Both the position numbers and the translations under genes were made by a program. A DNA stretch of 64,000 bases, taken from NCBI GenBank assembly GCA_965194505.1, contig OZ239144.1:1612001-1676000 (forward strand), given 5' to 3'. This DNA comes from Hahnella aquatica. Its GTDB lineage: Bacteria > Pseudomonadota > Gammaproteobacteria > Burkholderiales > Burkholderiaceae_A. The notes under the pieces were generated by a model, which was not told the DNA's origin, made no database searches, and was given only the letters and a program-made list of their open reading frames with translations. This document shows, piece by piece, positions 8,616-16,964 of this stretch. Within the stretch, counting starts at the first letter, position 1. Each line of letters opens with the position of its first letter.

Positions 8616-9187
8616 GCCAGCCACCACCAGATGCGAAGCAGCACCGCCACCGCCATGAGCGTGAACGCGGCGGCCACCAGGTCGTCGGCCATCACGCCCC
8701 AACCGCCCTTCCATCGTCGGTCCACCCACCGGATGGGCGGCGGCTTGAGGATGTCGAAGCCGCGAAACAGCCCAAAGGCCAAGAGCTGCAGCACGCCAAT
8801 GGGCATGCCTTGGGTGGCCCAGGCCACCTCTGGATCCTCCGGATGCGGCAGACAGGCCAGCACCAGCCAGAAGGCCAGGATCTCATCCCAGACCATGGCA
8901 CCGTGGTCGGGCTGGCGCAAGGCTCGGCCCGTTTTCTCGCAGGCCCAGATGCCCACGACCAGGCCCACCATGAGCAGCCAGGGCCAAAACCCCCGCGGGA
9001 CAAAGGCATCGATGACCACAAAGCTGGCCCAGGCCCAGAGGGTGCCAGCCGTGCCCGGGGCCATGGGCGAGAGGCCCGACCCAAATCCAAAGGCCAGCAC
9101 GTGCGCGGGGTGGCGCAGGAACACCTCCCCGGGGGCAATCGGGCCGGCCACCGGCTCGGGCGCCGCCTGGGCCTTCTCATCGGCCAT
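8612..9187 (-). CDS. pgpA: Phosphatidylglycerophosphatase A
   Basis: PgpA dephosphorylates phosphatidylglycerol phosphate at the inner membrane. Family marks are GFGSGLSPMAPGTAGTLWAW, the acidic motif VWDEILAFWL and FDILKPPPIRW. Several hydrophobic helices are present, the last one near the C-terminus. The start chosen is the ATG at 9187 (MADEKAQ), overlapping the thiL stop by 11 bp; the longer frame is inside thiL. The order thiL-pgpA-pncC is typical of proteobacteria. Confidence 0.94.
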   Translation of the reverse strand: MADEKAQAAPEPVAGPIAPGEVFLRHPAHVLAFGFGSGLSPMAPGTAGTLWAWASFVVIDAFVPRGFWPWLLMVGLVVGIWACEKTGRALRQPDHGAMVWDEILAFWLVLACLPHPEDPEVAWATQGMPIGVLQLLAFGLFRGFDILKPPPIRWVDRRWKGGWGVMADDLVAAAFTLMAVAVLLRIWWWLA

Positions 9188-10241
9188 GGCCACCCCGTTG
9201 CTGCGACGCCTCGTCGGGCTGCGAAAAATGGGCAAAGCCCTGGGTCGGACTGGCTTCCGGCCCCAGGGGATGGCCATCTGCATCCAGCCAAGCCACCGGC
9301 GGACCGCCGTCGCCTCGGGTCAGCACCTCGCCAATGCAGTGCAGGGGCAGTGCCAGTTCCACCGACAGGGCTGCAAGGGCTGCATCTGCGCTGGGCGGGG
9401 CAGCAAAGAGAAGTTCATAGGCATCGCCACTGGCGGCGGCCCAACGTGCTTTGTCGAGGGGCGCCTGAAATTGCGAGGCCCGCGAGGCCTGCAGCTGAGG
9501 GCCCAGGCAGTGGCTCAAGGCGGTGAGGTCGACCGCGGCCTGAAGGGCATCACCACGGCGGGCAGACGAAGCGGCCACCACATGCCCCAGTTCAGAGGCC
9601 AAGCCATCGGAGAGGTCGATCGCGGCATGGGCGAGGCCACGCAGGGCCGCCCCCAGCGCGAGCCTCGGGCAGGGCCAGTCCAGTGCCGGGTCCGATCGGC
9701 CCTCGGCCACGGCCAGGCTCGCATCGCCCAGGCTGCCCGACACCCAGAGCCGATCGCCAGGCACCAGTCCATCTCGCCGCAGGGCAGTGCCCAAGGGAAC
9801 CGTGCCGTAGATGGACACGGTGTAGACCTCGGGTGCGTCGGCCGGTAAGGAGACCGTGTCGCCACCCACCAGACTGCAGCCCGTCTGGCGCGCAAGGCCA
9901 AAGAGGCCCTCGGCAAAGGCCTCGAGCCAATCGTGTCGGCGGGCCCGAAGGGCCAACGAGAGGGTAAAGCCCAAGGGGGTCGCCCCCATGGCCGCAAGGT
10001 CTGAGAGATTCACAGCCAACAGCTTGTGGCCCAAGGCGGCGGGATCGACATCGGCGCGGTGATGGCGCCCCTCGACCATGGTGTCGACCGCCACCACGAG
10101 CTGCTCCCCGGGGGCCAATGGCCGGATTAAGGCTGCATCGTCTCCGATGCCCAGGGCCTGTGGATGGTCTAAGGCCGGGCCAGGCCAGGCGGCCGCGCGT
10201 CGGCCAAAGTGATCTCGAATGAGGCCGAATTCAACGGCCAC
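9177..10241 (-). CDS. thiL: Thiamine-monophosphate kinase
   Basis: ThiL phosphorylates thiamine monophosphate to the active diphosphate. Seen are the N-terminal EFGLIRDHF, the metal/ATP segment GIGDDAALI, VDTMVEGRHH, KLLAVNLSDLAAMGATP and a second acidic block VGGDTVS, then the ATP-binding AIDLSDGL near residue 220. The 354 residues are a little over the enteric 325. It starts 2 bp after the nusB stop, so it is in the riboflavin-nusB transcript. Confidence 0.96.
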   Translation of the reverse strand: MAVEFGLIRDHFGRRAAAWPGPALDHPQALGIGDDAALIRPLAPGEQLVVAVDTMVEGRHHRADVDPAALGHKLLAVNLSDLAAMGATPLGFTLSLALRARRHDWLEAFAEGLFGLARQTGCSLVGGDTVSLPADAPEVYTVSIYGTVPLGTALRRDGLVPGDRLWVSGSLGDASLAVAEGRSDPALDWPCPRLALGAALRGLAHAAIDLSDGLASELGHVVAASSARRGDALQAAVDLTALSHCLGPQLQASRASQFQAPLDKARWAAASGDAYELLFAAPPSADAALAALSVELALPLHCIGEVLTRGDGGPPVAWLDADGHPLGPEASPTQGFAHFSQPDEASQQRGGHGR

Positions 10242-10243
10242 GG

Positions 10244-10726
10244 TCAGCCGGCCGCATCTCGCGACTCATGCGGGCGAAGGCTCGGAAGCAGACGATCGAG
10301 CACGCCGTTGACATACCGGTGGCCCTCATTGCCCCCCAATGATTTGCTCAGTTCCACGGCCTCGTTGATGACCACCCGATAGGGCACCTCGGGATGCTGC
10401 TGCAGCTCGTGGCATCCCAACAGCAGAATGGCCTGCTCCACCGGAGAGACCTGCACCAGGGGCCGATCCAACGCAGGCAGCAGCGCAGCCGTGAGGGCAT
10501 CACGGGCAGACAACACGCCATGCAGGCAGTCTTGAAAGTAGGCGGCATCGCAACTCGCATGCTCCTCCGACTCTTCCAGATACGTCTGAATGACCGCGGC
10601 CTGCTCGCCCGCCAACAGGTGCTGGTAAATGCCCTGCACCGCCAAGAGTCGCGAGAGCCGGCGCGTGCCGCGGCCGCTGCCGCGCGCGCCAGCCGGTGGG
10701 CGGCCAGTGGCCTGACTACTGGTCAT
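10244..10726 (-). CDS. nusB: Transcription antitermination factor NusB
   Basis: NusB binds boxA RNA with S10 for rRNA antitermination. The helical body includes RRLSRLLAVQGIYQHL, the PVEQAILLLGCHEL block and the C-terminal PYRVVINEAVELSKSLGGNEGHRYVNGVLD. The start is the ATG at 10726 (MTSSQATG), overlapping the ribH stop by 11 bp. The longer frame is antisense-type sequence inside ribH. The product is 160 residues with a basic, glycine-rich N-terminal arm of about 20 residues. The ribH-nusB-thiL order is standard. Confidence 0.95.
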   Translation of the reverse strand: MTSSQATGRPPAGARGSGRGTRRLSRLLAVQGIYQHLLAGEQAAVIQTYLEESEEHASCDAAYFQDCLHGVLSARDALTAALLPALDRPLVQVSPVEQAILLLGCHELQQHPEVPYRVVINEAVELSKSLGGNEGHRYVNGVLDRLLPSLRPHESRDAAG

Positions 10727-11204
10727 CGTCCGAACCGAACTGCTCGTCAATGGCGAGCATGAGATTGGCCATCTCGATGGCCGCCAGGGCACAGTCGCGG
10801 CCCTTCTCATCGGCCCGCGCCAAGGCCTGTGCGTCGGTGTCAGTCGTGAGCACGCCATTGGCGATCGGCACCTGCAGGTCGTGCGACACCCGGGCAATGC
10901 CCGCCGCAGATTCATTGGAGACCACCTCGAAGTGATAGGTCTCGCCGCGCACCACGGCACCCAAGGCGATCAGGCCATCGAACTGGCCTGTCTCGGCGAG
11001 CTGCGCCAGCACGAGCGGAATCTCCAGTGCGCCCGGCACCGAGAAGACGACGATGTCGTCCTCGGCCACCCCAGCCTGCTGCAGGGCCGCCAGACAAGCG
11101 GCCTCCAGACGACGCGTGATGTCCTGGTTGAAGCGAGAGACGACCACGGCCATCCGAAGACCCTCGGCCTCCAGGCTCGGTGCGACACGTTGAACACTGC
11201 TCAT
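10716..11204 (-). CDS. ribH: 6,7-dimethyl-8-ribityllumazine synthase
   Basis: RibH condenses the pyrimidinedione with dihydroxybutanone phosphate in the step before riboflavin. Motifs are VVVSRFNQDIT near residue 20, VPGALEIPL, ALGAVVRGETYHFEVV with the catalytic histidine, and GVLTTDTDAQALARA. The 162 residues match the family. It follows ribBX by 19 bp, with a ribosome site GAGAGGACT upstream of the ATG. Confidence 0.97.
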   Translation of the reverse strand: MSSVQRVAPSLEAEGLRMAVVVSRFNQDITRRLEAACLAALQQAGVAEDDIVVFSVPGALEIPLVLAQLAETGQFDGLIALGAVVRGETYHFEVVSNESAAGIARVSHDLQVPIANGVLTTDTDAQALARADEKGRDCALAAIEMANLMLAIDEQFGSDDDQ

Positions 11205-11223
11205 GGGGAGTCCTCTCTTGGTT

Positions 11224-12318
11224 TCAATCGGGTTGGCGATAGCCCAGCACTTCCAGGCCGAAGCCCGCCATGCTGGGCATCTTCCTGGGCTGGGCCAGCA
11301 GAATCATTTTGCGAACTTCCAGGTCACGAAGAATGGAGGCCCCAAGCCCATAGTTGCGAAGGGCCGAACTCGCACCGGCCTTGGGCTGGCGGTGCTGCAG
11401 TTGTTCAAAGAGCCGGTCGGCCCCGGCCGCACAGTTGAGCAGCACCAGCACGCCGGGCTCGGGCTGCGCCGCCAGGTGCGAGATCGCCTGCTGCAGTGGC
11501 CAGCTGTGACGGCCCGCCTCCTCGAAGAAGTCGAGCACGGTGAAGGGTTCATGCACGCGGGCCAAACAAATGCTCGTGGGGTCGGGCACACCCTTGACCA
11601 AGGCCAGGTGGGGCTGGCCCATGGCACGGTCCTTAAAGGCCACCAGTCGCCAGTCTGCGCCCATGATGCGGACAGGCTCCTCCGACACCCGCTCCACAAG
11701 GCTCTCATGGGCGGTGCGGTGGTGGATGAGGTCTGCGATGCTGCCCAGTGGCAGGCCGTGGGCCTTGGCAAAGGCGCGCAGGTCTGGAAGGCGGGCCATG
11801 CTGCCGTCGTCGTTCAGGATCTCGCAGATCACGCCCGCCGGGGAATGGCCCGCCAACTGGGCGAGGTCGCAGCCGGCCTCGGTGTGGCCGGCGCGGGCCA
11901 GCACGCCACCGGGCTGGGCCATCAGGGGAAAGATGTGACCCGGCTGAACGAGGTCCTCGGGCTTGGCTGCAGGCGCCACGGCAGCAAGAATGGTGGCTGC
12001 ACGGTCTGCCGCACTGATGCCGGTGGTCACCCCCCGGGCGGCTTCAATGGACACCGTAAATGCGGTGGCATGGGCCGAGCGGTTCTCGTGAACCATCATG
12101 GGCAGTTGAAGCTGACGGCAGCGGGCTTCCGTGAGGGTGAGGCAGATCAGGCCACGTCCAAACCGGGCCATGAAATTGATGGCCTCGGGCGTAACAGCGT
12201 CGGCCGCCATGACCAGGTCGCCCTCATTCTCGCGGTCTTCGTCGTCCACCAAGACCACCATGCCACCCGCCCGAATGGCCGCGATGAGATCGGAAATGGG
12301 CTGCAGTGGCTCAGACAC
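11224..12318 (-). CDS. ribB: 3,4-dihydroxy-2-butanone-4-phosphate synthase with degenerate GTP cyclohydrolase II domain (RibBX type)
   Basis: The N-terminal half is a complete RibB: VVLVDDEDRENEGDLVMAAD near residue 20 and GHTEAGCDLAQLAG near 150 carry the catalytic acidic and histidine residues. The second half aligns with GTP cyclohydrolase II but reads RVHEPFTVLDFF where active enzymes have the zinc-cysteine block with CLTGD and RCDC. Those cysteines are absent, so cyclohydrolase activity is unlikely and a separate ribA is needed elsewhere. Such RibBX hybrids are known in proteobacteria. The GTG at 12318 overlaps the ribE stop by 8 bp; the longer frame lies inside ribE. Length is about 364 residues. 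Confidence 0.92.
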   Translation of the reverse strand: MSEPLQPISDLIAAIRAGGMVVLVDDEDRENEGDLVMAADAVTPEAINFMARFGRGLICLTLTEARCRQLQLPMMVHENRSAHATAFTVSIEAARGVTTGISAADRAATILAAVAPAAKPEDLVQPGHIFPLMAQPGGVLARAGHTEAGCDLAQLAGHSPAGVICEILNDDGSMARLPDLRAFAKAHGLPLGSIADLIHHRTAHESLVERVSEEPVRIMGADWRLVAFKDRAMGQPHLALVKGVPDPTSICLARVHEPFTVLDFFEEAGRHSWPLQQAISHLAAQPEPGVLVLLNCAAGADRLFEQLQHRQPKAGASSALRNYGLGASILRDLEVRKMILLAQPRKMPSMAGFGLEVLGYRQPD

Positions 12319-12982
12319 GCTGCCCGCCCGATTGTCGAACCTGGAGCCGCTCCAGCAGACGAGCCATCTGGCGGGCCATGGGATCGACCTCGACATTGAG
12401 GCCGTCGCCCGGCTGACAGCCGCACAGCGTGGTGTGATTCCATGTGTGCGGAATGAGGTTGATGTCGATGTCGGTGCCCGCATCGTGGTCACGCAACTGA
12501 TTGACGGTGAGGCTCACCCCATGCAGGGCCACCGAGCCCTTCTCGGTCAGGAAGGCACTGAGTTCAGCAGGCACGCGAACGGTGAGGCCCACCGACTCAT
12601 CTCGGGGCGTCACGGCCACCACCGTGGCCACGGCGTCCACATGGCCAGAGACCAGATGGCCACCGAGCCGGTCCGACCAGCGCAAGGCTTTTTCGAGGTT
12701 CACCGGGCCTGGAGCGTCTAGGCCCACGGTTCGGTTGAGGCTCTCTCGAGAGATGTCCACCGCAAAGCCATGTTCATCGGGCCGAATCACCGTCATGCAG
12801 GCCCCATTGATGGCCACCGAATCACCCTCGTTCACGTCGGAGGCATCCAGGCCGCCCCAGTTCACCAGGAGCCGCAGGCCTTGGGCATCCGACCAAGCCT
12901 GCTGTGCAGCACCTGGCTGAGCCAACGACTGCGGCACCACCTCTTCAATGCGACCAATGGCCTGAACGATTCCCGTGAACAT
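12311..12982 (-). CDS. ribE: Riboflavin synthase, alpha chain
   Basis: RibE dismutates two lumazines to riboflavin. The internal duplication is visible: MFTGIVQAIG with VNEGDSVAINGACMTV in the first barrel, then GHLVSGHVD and EKGSVALHGVSLTVN in the second. It has 223 residues, slightly over the usual 200-215. It sits between ribD and ribBX. A 36 bp gap after ribD shows no FMN riboswitch. Confidence 0.96.
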   Translation of the reverse strand: MFTGIVQAIGRIEEVVPQSLAQPGAAQQAWSDAQGLRLLVNWGGLDASDVNEGDSVAINGACMTVIRPDEHGFAVDISRESLNRTVGLDAPGPVNLEKALRWSDRLGGHLVSGHVDAVATVVAVTPRDESVGLTVRVPAELSAFLTEKGSVALHGVSLTVNQLRDHDAGTDIDINLIPHTWNHTTLCGCQPGDGLNVEVDPMARQMARLLERLQVRQSGGQRV

Positions 12983-13018
12983 GGCGCCAGTGTATCGACT
13001 GCGTGCGTCGGGGCGCGA

Positions 13019-14164
13019 TTAGGGCGATGTCGGGGCGACATCGAGCGTGCGTGGCGCACGCATGACCAGTCGAATCCCGTCGCCAAGACGCGCGAGATCG
13101 TGCACCCGCCAGCGCGGCGCGTCACTCGGCTGGGCGAGCGCCGCCATCGGCTCGGCCAGTCCACGCCCCTCCCCCAGCACCACCGGGGCCTGGTAGAGGA
13201 GCCACTCGTCCACCAGACCATGGGCCAGAAAGGCGCCGGTCAGCCGGGCTCCGGCCTCCACCTGCACTTCATTGCAGCCCTGCTCGGCAAGCCATTCGCA
13301 GACCACTCGAAGGTTCAGGCGACGACCATTGGCGCCGTCGTCATCAGCAGGCAGCTGCACCACCTTGCAGCCGCGGGCCTGGAGCCGGGCGAGCCGATCG
13401 GCTGCGGCCGGCGCATCCAGGGCTGCGCCCGTGAGCAGCACGGCGCCTGGCAGTCGAAAGAAGGGGGCGTCTGGGTCGGCCACAAGGCGGCCGTCGAGCA
13501 ACACCCGCATGGGCTGCCGGTCGGTGGGCACCTCTCGCACATTGAGCAGGGGCTGGTCTTGTGCAAAGGTGCCCGCACCGGTGAGCACTGCACACGACCG
13601 CGCACGCCACGCATGGCCATCGGCCCGACAGGCGGCATCGGTGATCCATTTGCTCTGGCCGTTCACAAGGGCTGTTCGGCCATCGAGTGATGCCGCCGAC
13701 TTGATTCGAATCCAGGGCAGGCCAGTGCGCATGCGCTTGAAAAAGCCAACATTGAGGGCCTGTGCCTGCTCCGACAAGAGGCCCACACGCACCCCGAGGC
13801 CTGCCTCTCGCAGGCGTGCGAGGCCGCGCCCCGACACGCGTGGGTTGGGATCTTCCGTGGCCACGACCACCATCGCAACCCCCGCACGAATCAGGGCTTC
13901 TGTGCACGGGCCGGTGCGGCCGATGTGGGCGCAGGGCTCCAGGGTGATGAAGGCCGTGGCGCCGCGGGCCCGCTCAGCCGCCTGCTGCAGGGCCACCACC
14001 TCCGCGTGGGGGCCGCCTGCCTTGGCATGCCATCCCTCGCCCACCACCTGACCCTCACGCACGAGCACACAGCCCACCCGCGGATTCGGCGTGGTCGTCC
14101 ACAGGCCTTTTTCGGCCAGGGCCAGGGCCTGCTGCATGTGGCCCATGTCGGCGGCATCAAACAT
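13019..14164 (-). CDS. ribD: Bifunctional pyrimidine deaminase/reductase
   Basis: RibD deaminates and then reduces the riboflavin pyrimidine intermediate. The deaminase half (residues 1-145) has the zinc motif GPHAEVVAL with PCAHIGRTGPC; the common form is PCSHHGRTPPC, so the histidine beside the cysteine is isoleucine here. The reductase half begins near 150 with IKSAASLDGRTALVNGQSKWIT and contains LTGAGTF. The 381 residues fit. nrdR ends 21 bp upstream. Confidence 0.95.
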   Translation of the reverse strand: MFDAADMGHMQQALALAEKGLWTTTPNPRVGCVLVREGQVVGEGWHAKAGGPHAEVVALQQAAERARGATAFITLEPCAHIGRTGPCTEALIRAGVAMVVVATEDPNPRVSGRGLARLREAGLGVRVGLLSEQAQALNVGFFKRMRTGLPWIRIKSAASLDGRTALVNGQSKWITDAACRADGHAWRARSCAVLTGAGTFAQDQPLLNVREVPTDRQPMRVLLDGRLVADPDAPFFRLPGAVLLTGAALDAPAAADRLARLQARGCKVVQLPADDDGANGRRLNLRVVCEWLAEQGCNEVQVEAGARLTGAFLAHGLVDEWLLYQAPVVLGEGRGLAEPMAALAQPSDAPRWRVHDLARLGDGIRLVMRAPRTLDVAPTSP

Positions 14165-14185
14165 GTGATGAGCAGCCTGCGAACA

Positions 14186-14659
14186 CTAGCGGGGGGTGCG
14201 GCCACCCTTGCGGGGGCCCACCTCTTTGAGCAGCGCTTCAAACTCGGCAATGTCTTCGAAGCTTCGATAGACCGAGGCAAAGCGAACGTAGGCGACCTTG
14301 TCGAGCCGCCTTAACTCCTTCATGACCAGCTCGCCGATGAACTGGCTCGAGACCTCGCGCTCCCCGGAGGCCGCCAGGCGCTCCTCGATGATGCGCACCG
14401 CCTGGTCGAGCACATCCATGGAGACGGGGCGTTTGCGCAGCGCCAGCCCCATGCTGGCCTTGAGCTTGCTCGCATCAAAATCGCTGCGTGAACCATCCTT
14501 CTTGACCACCGAAGGCAAGGAGAGTTCGAGGCGCTCCATGGTCTTGAAGCGCCGGTCGCAGGCCAGACAGCGACGGCGGCGGCGAATCTCGTAGCCATCC
14601 TCGGAGAGGCGGGTGTCCGTGACCTGGGTGTCCGATGAACCGCAGGCCGGGCATCGCAT
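14186..14659 (-). CDS. nrdR: Transcriptional repressor of ribonucleotide reductase genes
   Basis: NrdR binds NrdR boxes upstream of nrd operons and senses ATP/dATP. The N-terminal zinc ribbon has four cysteines (MRCPAC at 3 and 6, CLAC at 31 and 34). The ATP-cone follows from about residue 49 (VVKKDGSRSDFDASKL) to 139. The 157 residues are the family size. It is 18 bp downstream of glyA on the same strand, a common linkage. Its likely targets, the NrdR-type boxes before nrdA, are 47 kb away in this window. Confidence 0.97.
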   Translation of the reverse strand: MRCPACGSSDTQVTDTRLSEDGYEIRRRRRCLACDRRFKTMERLELSLPSVVKKDGSRSDFDASKLKASMGLALRKRPVSMDVLDQAVRIIEERLAASGEREVSSQFIGELVMKELRRLDKVAYVRFASVYRSFEDIAEFEALLKEVGPRKGGRTPR

Positions 14660-14677
14660 CTGCTGTGGCCCGAGGGG

Positions 14678-15922
14678 TCAGCGGTACACGGGGAAACGGG
14701 CGGTCAGCGCTTCCACCTGGGACCGCACACGGGCAATGGACGATTCATCCTCGGGCGCCTCGAGCACATCGGCAATGAGCTTGCCCACCAGCACCATCTC
14801 CTCGGTCCCAAAGCCGCGGGTCGTGCAGGCGGGCGTGCCGAGCCGGATGCCGCTGGTGACCATCGGCTTTTCAGGATCGTTGGGAATGGCGTTCTTGTTC
14901 ACCGTGATGTGGGCCCGGCCCAGGGCGGCCTCGGCCGCCTTGCCCGTGACCTGCTTGGCCCGCAGGTCCACCAGCATGAGATGGCTCTCGGTGCGTCCCG
15001 ACACAATTCGCAGGCCACGCCCCACCAGGGCCCCGGCAAGCGCCTGGGCGTTGTCGATGATGCGCTGGCCGTAGACCTTGAAGGAGGGCTCCAGCGCCTC
15101 GCCGAAGGCGGCAGCCTTGGCCGCGATGACATGCATGAGCGGCCCGCCCTGCACCCCAGGAAAGATCGCACTGTTGATGGCCTTCTCGTACTCGGCCTTC
15201 ATGAGAATGATGCCGCCACGGGGGCCGCGAAGACTTTTGTGGGTGGTGGAGGTGACCACATCGGCATGAGGCACCGGGCTCGGATAGACACCGGCGGCGA
15301 TCAGGCCGGAGTAGTGGGCCATGTCGACCATGAAGATTGCACCGATTTCCTTGGCCACCTTGGCAAAACGGGCCCAGTCGGTCTTGAGCGAGTAGGCAGA
15401 GGCACCGGCGATCAGCAGCTTGGGCCGGTGTTCACGGGCCAGGGCCTCCATGCGGTCGTAGTCGATTTCTTCACGATCATTGAGGCCATAGGGCACCACC
15501 TTGAACCATTTGCCAGACATGTTGAGCGCCATGCCATGGGTGAGGTGGCCACCCTCGGCCAGCGACAGGCCCATGATGGTGTCGCCTGGGTTCAGAAAGG
15601 CCAGAAACACAGCCGTGTTGGCCTGCGCCCCAGAGTGTGGCTGCACATTGGCGGCCTCGCAGCCATAGAGCTGCTTGAGGCGATCGATGGCCAGCTGCTC
15701 CACCACGTCCACATGCTCGCAGCCCCCGTAGTAACGCTTGCCTGGGTAGCCCTCGGCATACTTGTTGGTGAGCTGAGAACCCTGTGCCGCCATGACCGCC
15801 GGGCTCGCATAGTTCTCGGAGGCGATCAGCTCGATGTGGGCCTCCTGTCGGGCATGCTCGGCCGCAATGGCTGCAGCAAGGTCTGGGTCGGTCTGGGTAT
15901 AGGTCTGGGCACGGTCAAACAT
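14678..15922 (-). CDS. glyA: Serine hydroxymethyltransferase
   Basis: GlyA interconverts serine and glycine with tetrahydrofolate. Recognised blocks are ELIASENYASPAVMAAQGS near residue 34, YAEGYPGKRYYGGCE, NVQPHSGAQAN, MVDMAHYSGL and VTSTTHKSLRGPRGG with the PLP lysine near 230. The start is the ATG at 15922 (MFDRAQTY) with AGGACAT upstream. It overlaps the stop of the ctaA-like gene by 8 bp; the longer frame lies within that gene. The product is 414 residues. Confidence 0.97.
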   Translation of the reverse strand: MFDRAQTYTQTDPDLAAAIAAEHARQEAHIELIASENYASPAVMAAQGSQLTNKYAEGYPGKRYYGGCEHVDVVEQLAIDRLKQLYGCEAANVQPHSGAQANTAVFLAFLNPGDTIMGLSLAEGGHLTHGMALNMSGKWFKVVPYGLNDREEIDYDRMEALAREHRPKLLIAGASAYSLKTDWARFAKVAKEIGAIFMVDMAHYSGLIAAGVYPSPVPHADVVTSTTHKSLRGPRGGIILMKAEYEKAINSAIFPGVQGGPLMHVIAAKAAAFGEALEPSFKVYGQRIIDNAQALAGALVGRGLRIVSGRTESHLMLVDLRAKQVTGKAAEAALGRAHITVNKNAIPNDPEKPMVTSGIRLGTPACTTRGFGTEEMVLVGKLIADVLEAPEDESSIARVRSQVEALTARFPVYR

Positions 15923-16964
15923 GGGATGTCCTGTAAGAGGGTTGAGACAGCGGCACAGCAGGGGCCTTCGATGGCGCAAGCGCACACCACAAGAACCAGA
16001 GCATGCCAAAAATCAGATGGGCAGTCAGAAGGTGCATCGGCTGGGCCACCAGCGGAAAGCCCAGGTGATTGAGCGCGCCACCCAGCAGCATCTCAAAGAC
16101 GACCAAGGCCAGGAGCAGCCAGACCATGCGCCCGAGCGGCCCCTGGCCATGGGGCGATCGAATCACCCGCCAGACCAGCCAGGCCACCAAGGCCAAGACC
16201 ACCCAAGAAAACGACCGATGCACATACAAGACGTAGGGCACGGCCTCGATCCAGTCGGCGCGACCCACATCTTGGGCGGCCCGGGCGATGAGGTCGACGC
16301 TCTCGCGAATCTGAATGCCAAGAAAAATCTGCAGGGTCAGGGCCGCCAGACTCCAGAGCACCAACTGCCGAAACCAGCTCGGCAGGGCTGCATACGGAAC
16401 CGCTGCAACCGGGTCGGGCGGCGGCGCCCGGCCGCTCGGGCCCTCGCCCTGCCAGCGCGAGGCGGTGGCCTTGACCACCGCGTAGATGAAACACATCTGC
16501 ACCAGGAAGGCCCCCGTCATGTGCAAGGACACCATGACCGGCCGCAGGTTACTCGCCACCACCATGGAGCCAATCCAGCCGTTGAGGCAGACAAAGAACA
16601 GGCCTCCCAAGGCCGCCCAGAACACCACAGCCCCCTGCGCCCGAATGCGCCAGGCCAGGGCCACGGTGGCGATCGACATGAGACCGATGGTCACCCCCAC
16701 CAGTCGATTGACAAACTCGGTCCAGGTCTTCACCGGATCGAAGTCGGCCGTGTCGTAGCCACGCGCGGCGTAGCGCACCCGCCAGTCGGGCGGCAGCTGT
16801 GCCTCTTGGGTGGGCGGAATGAGCTTTCCGAAGCAGGTGGGCCAGTCGGGGCAGCCCATGCCAGCGCCGGTGGCCCGAACGGTGCCGCCCACGAGGATCA
16901 GAAAATAGACTGCGGCAATGGTGGCCACCGCCACCCGTAGAAATTGACGTGTGCGGGAATTCAT
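15915..16964 (-). CDS. COX15/CtaA-family heme A synthase-like membrane protein
   Basis: CtaA/COX15 proteins oxidise heme O to heme A for cytochrome oxidase. This one has about eight hydrophobic helices, the GGTVRATGAGMGCPDWPTCFGK signature (Cys38, Cys44), a histidine in VSLHMTGAF, one in YVHRSFSWVV and one in LTAHLIFGML. The position that is His in EYxHR of classical CtaA is Asn86 here (TEFVNRLVG), a form I believe also occurs in related subfamilies. It starts inside the tyrS stop (ATGA) and ends inside the glyA start, and no other cytochrome oxidase gene is nearby. Family membership is clear; activity as heme A synthase is inferred. Confidence 0.85.
   Translation of the reverse strand: MNSRTRQFLRVAVATIAAVYFLILVGGTVRATGAGMGCPDWPTCFGKLIPPTQEAQLPPDWRVRYAARGYDTADFDPVKTWTEFVNRLVGVTIGLMSIATVALAWRIRAQGAVVFWAALGGLFFVCLNGWIGSMVVASNLRPVMVSLHMTGAFLVQMCFIYAVVKATASRWQGEGPSGRAPPPDPVAAVPYAALPSWFRQLVLWSLAALTLQIFLGIQIRESVDLIARAAQDVGRADWIEAVPYVLYVHRSFSWVVLALVAWLVWRVIRSPHGQGPLGRMVWLLLALVVFEMLLGGALNHLGFPLVAQPMHLLTAHLIFGMLWFLWCALAPSKAPAVPLSQPSYRTSHV

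Noticed and set aside
11203..12399. 398-codon plus-strand frame
   Set aside because: Antisense to ribBX, whose RibB motifs are unmistakable.
12983..13018. Possible FMN riboswitch between ribD and ribE
   Set aside because: The gap is 36 bp, far too short for the conserved RFN element.
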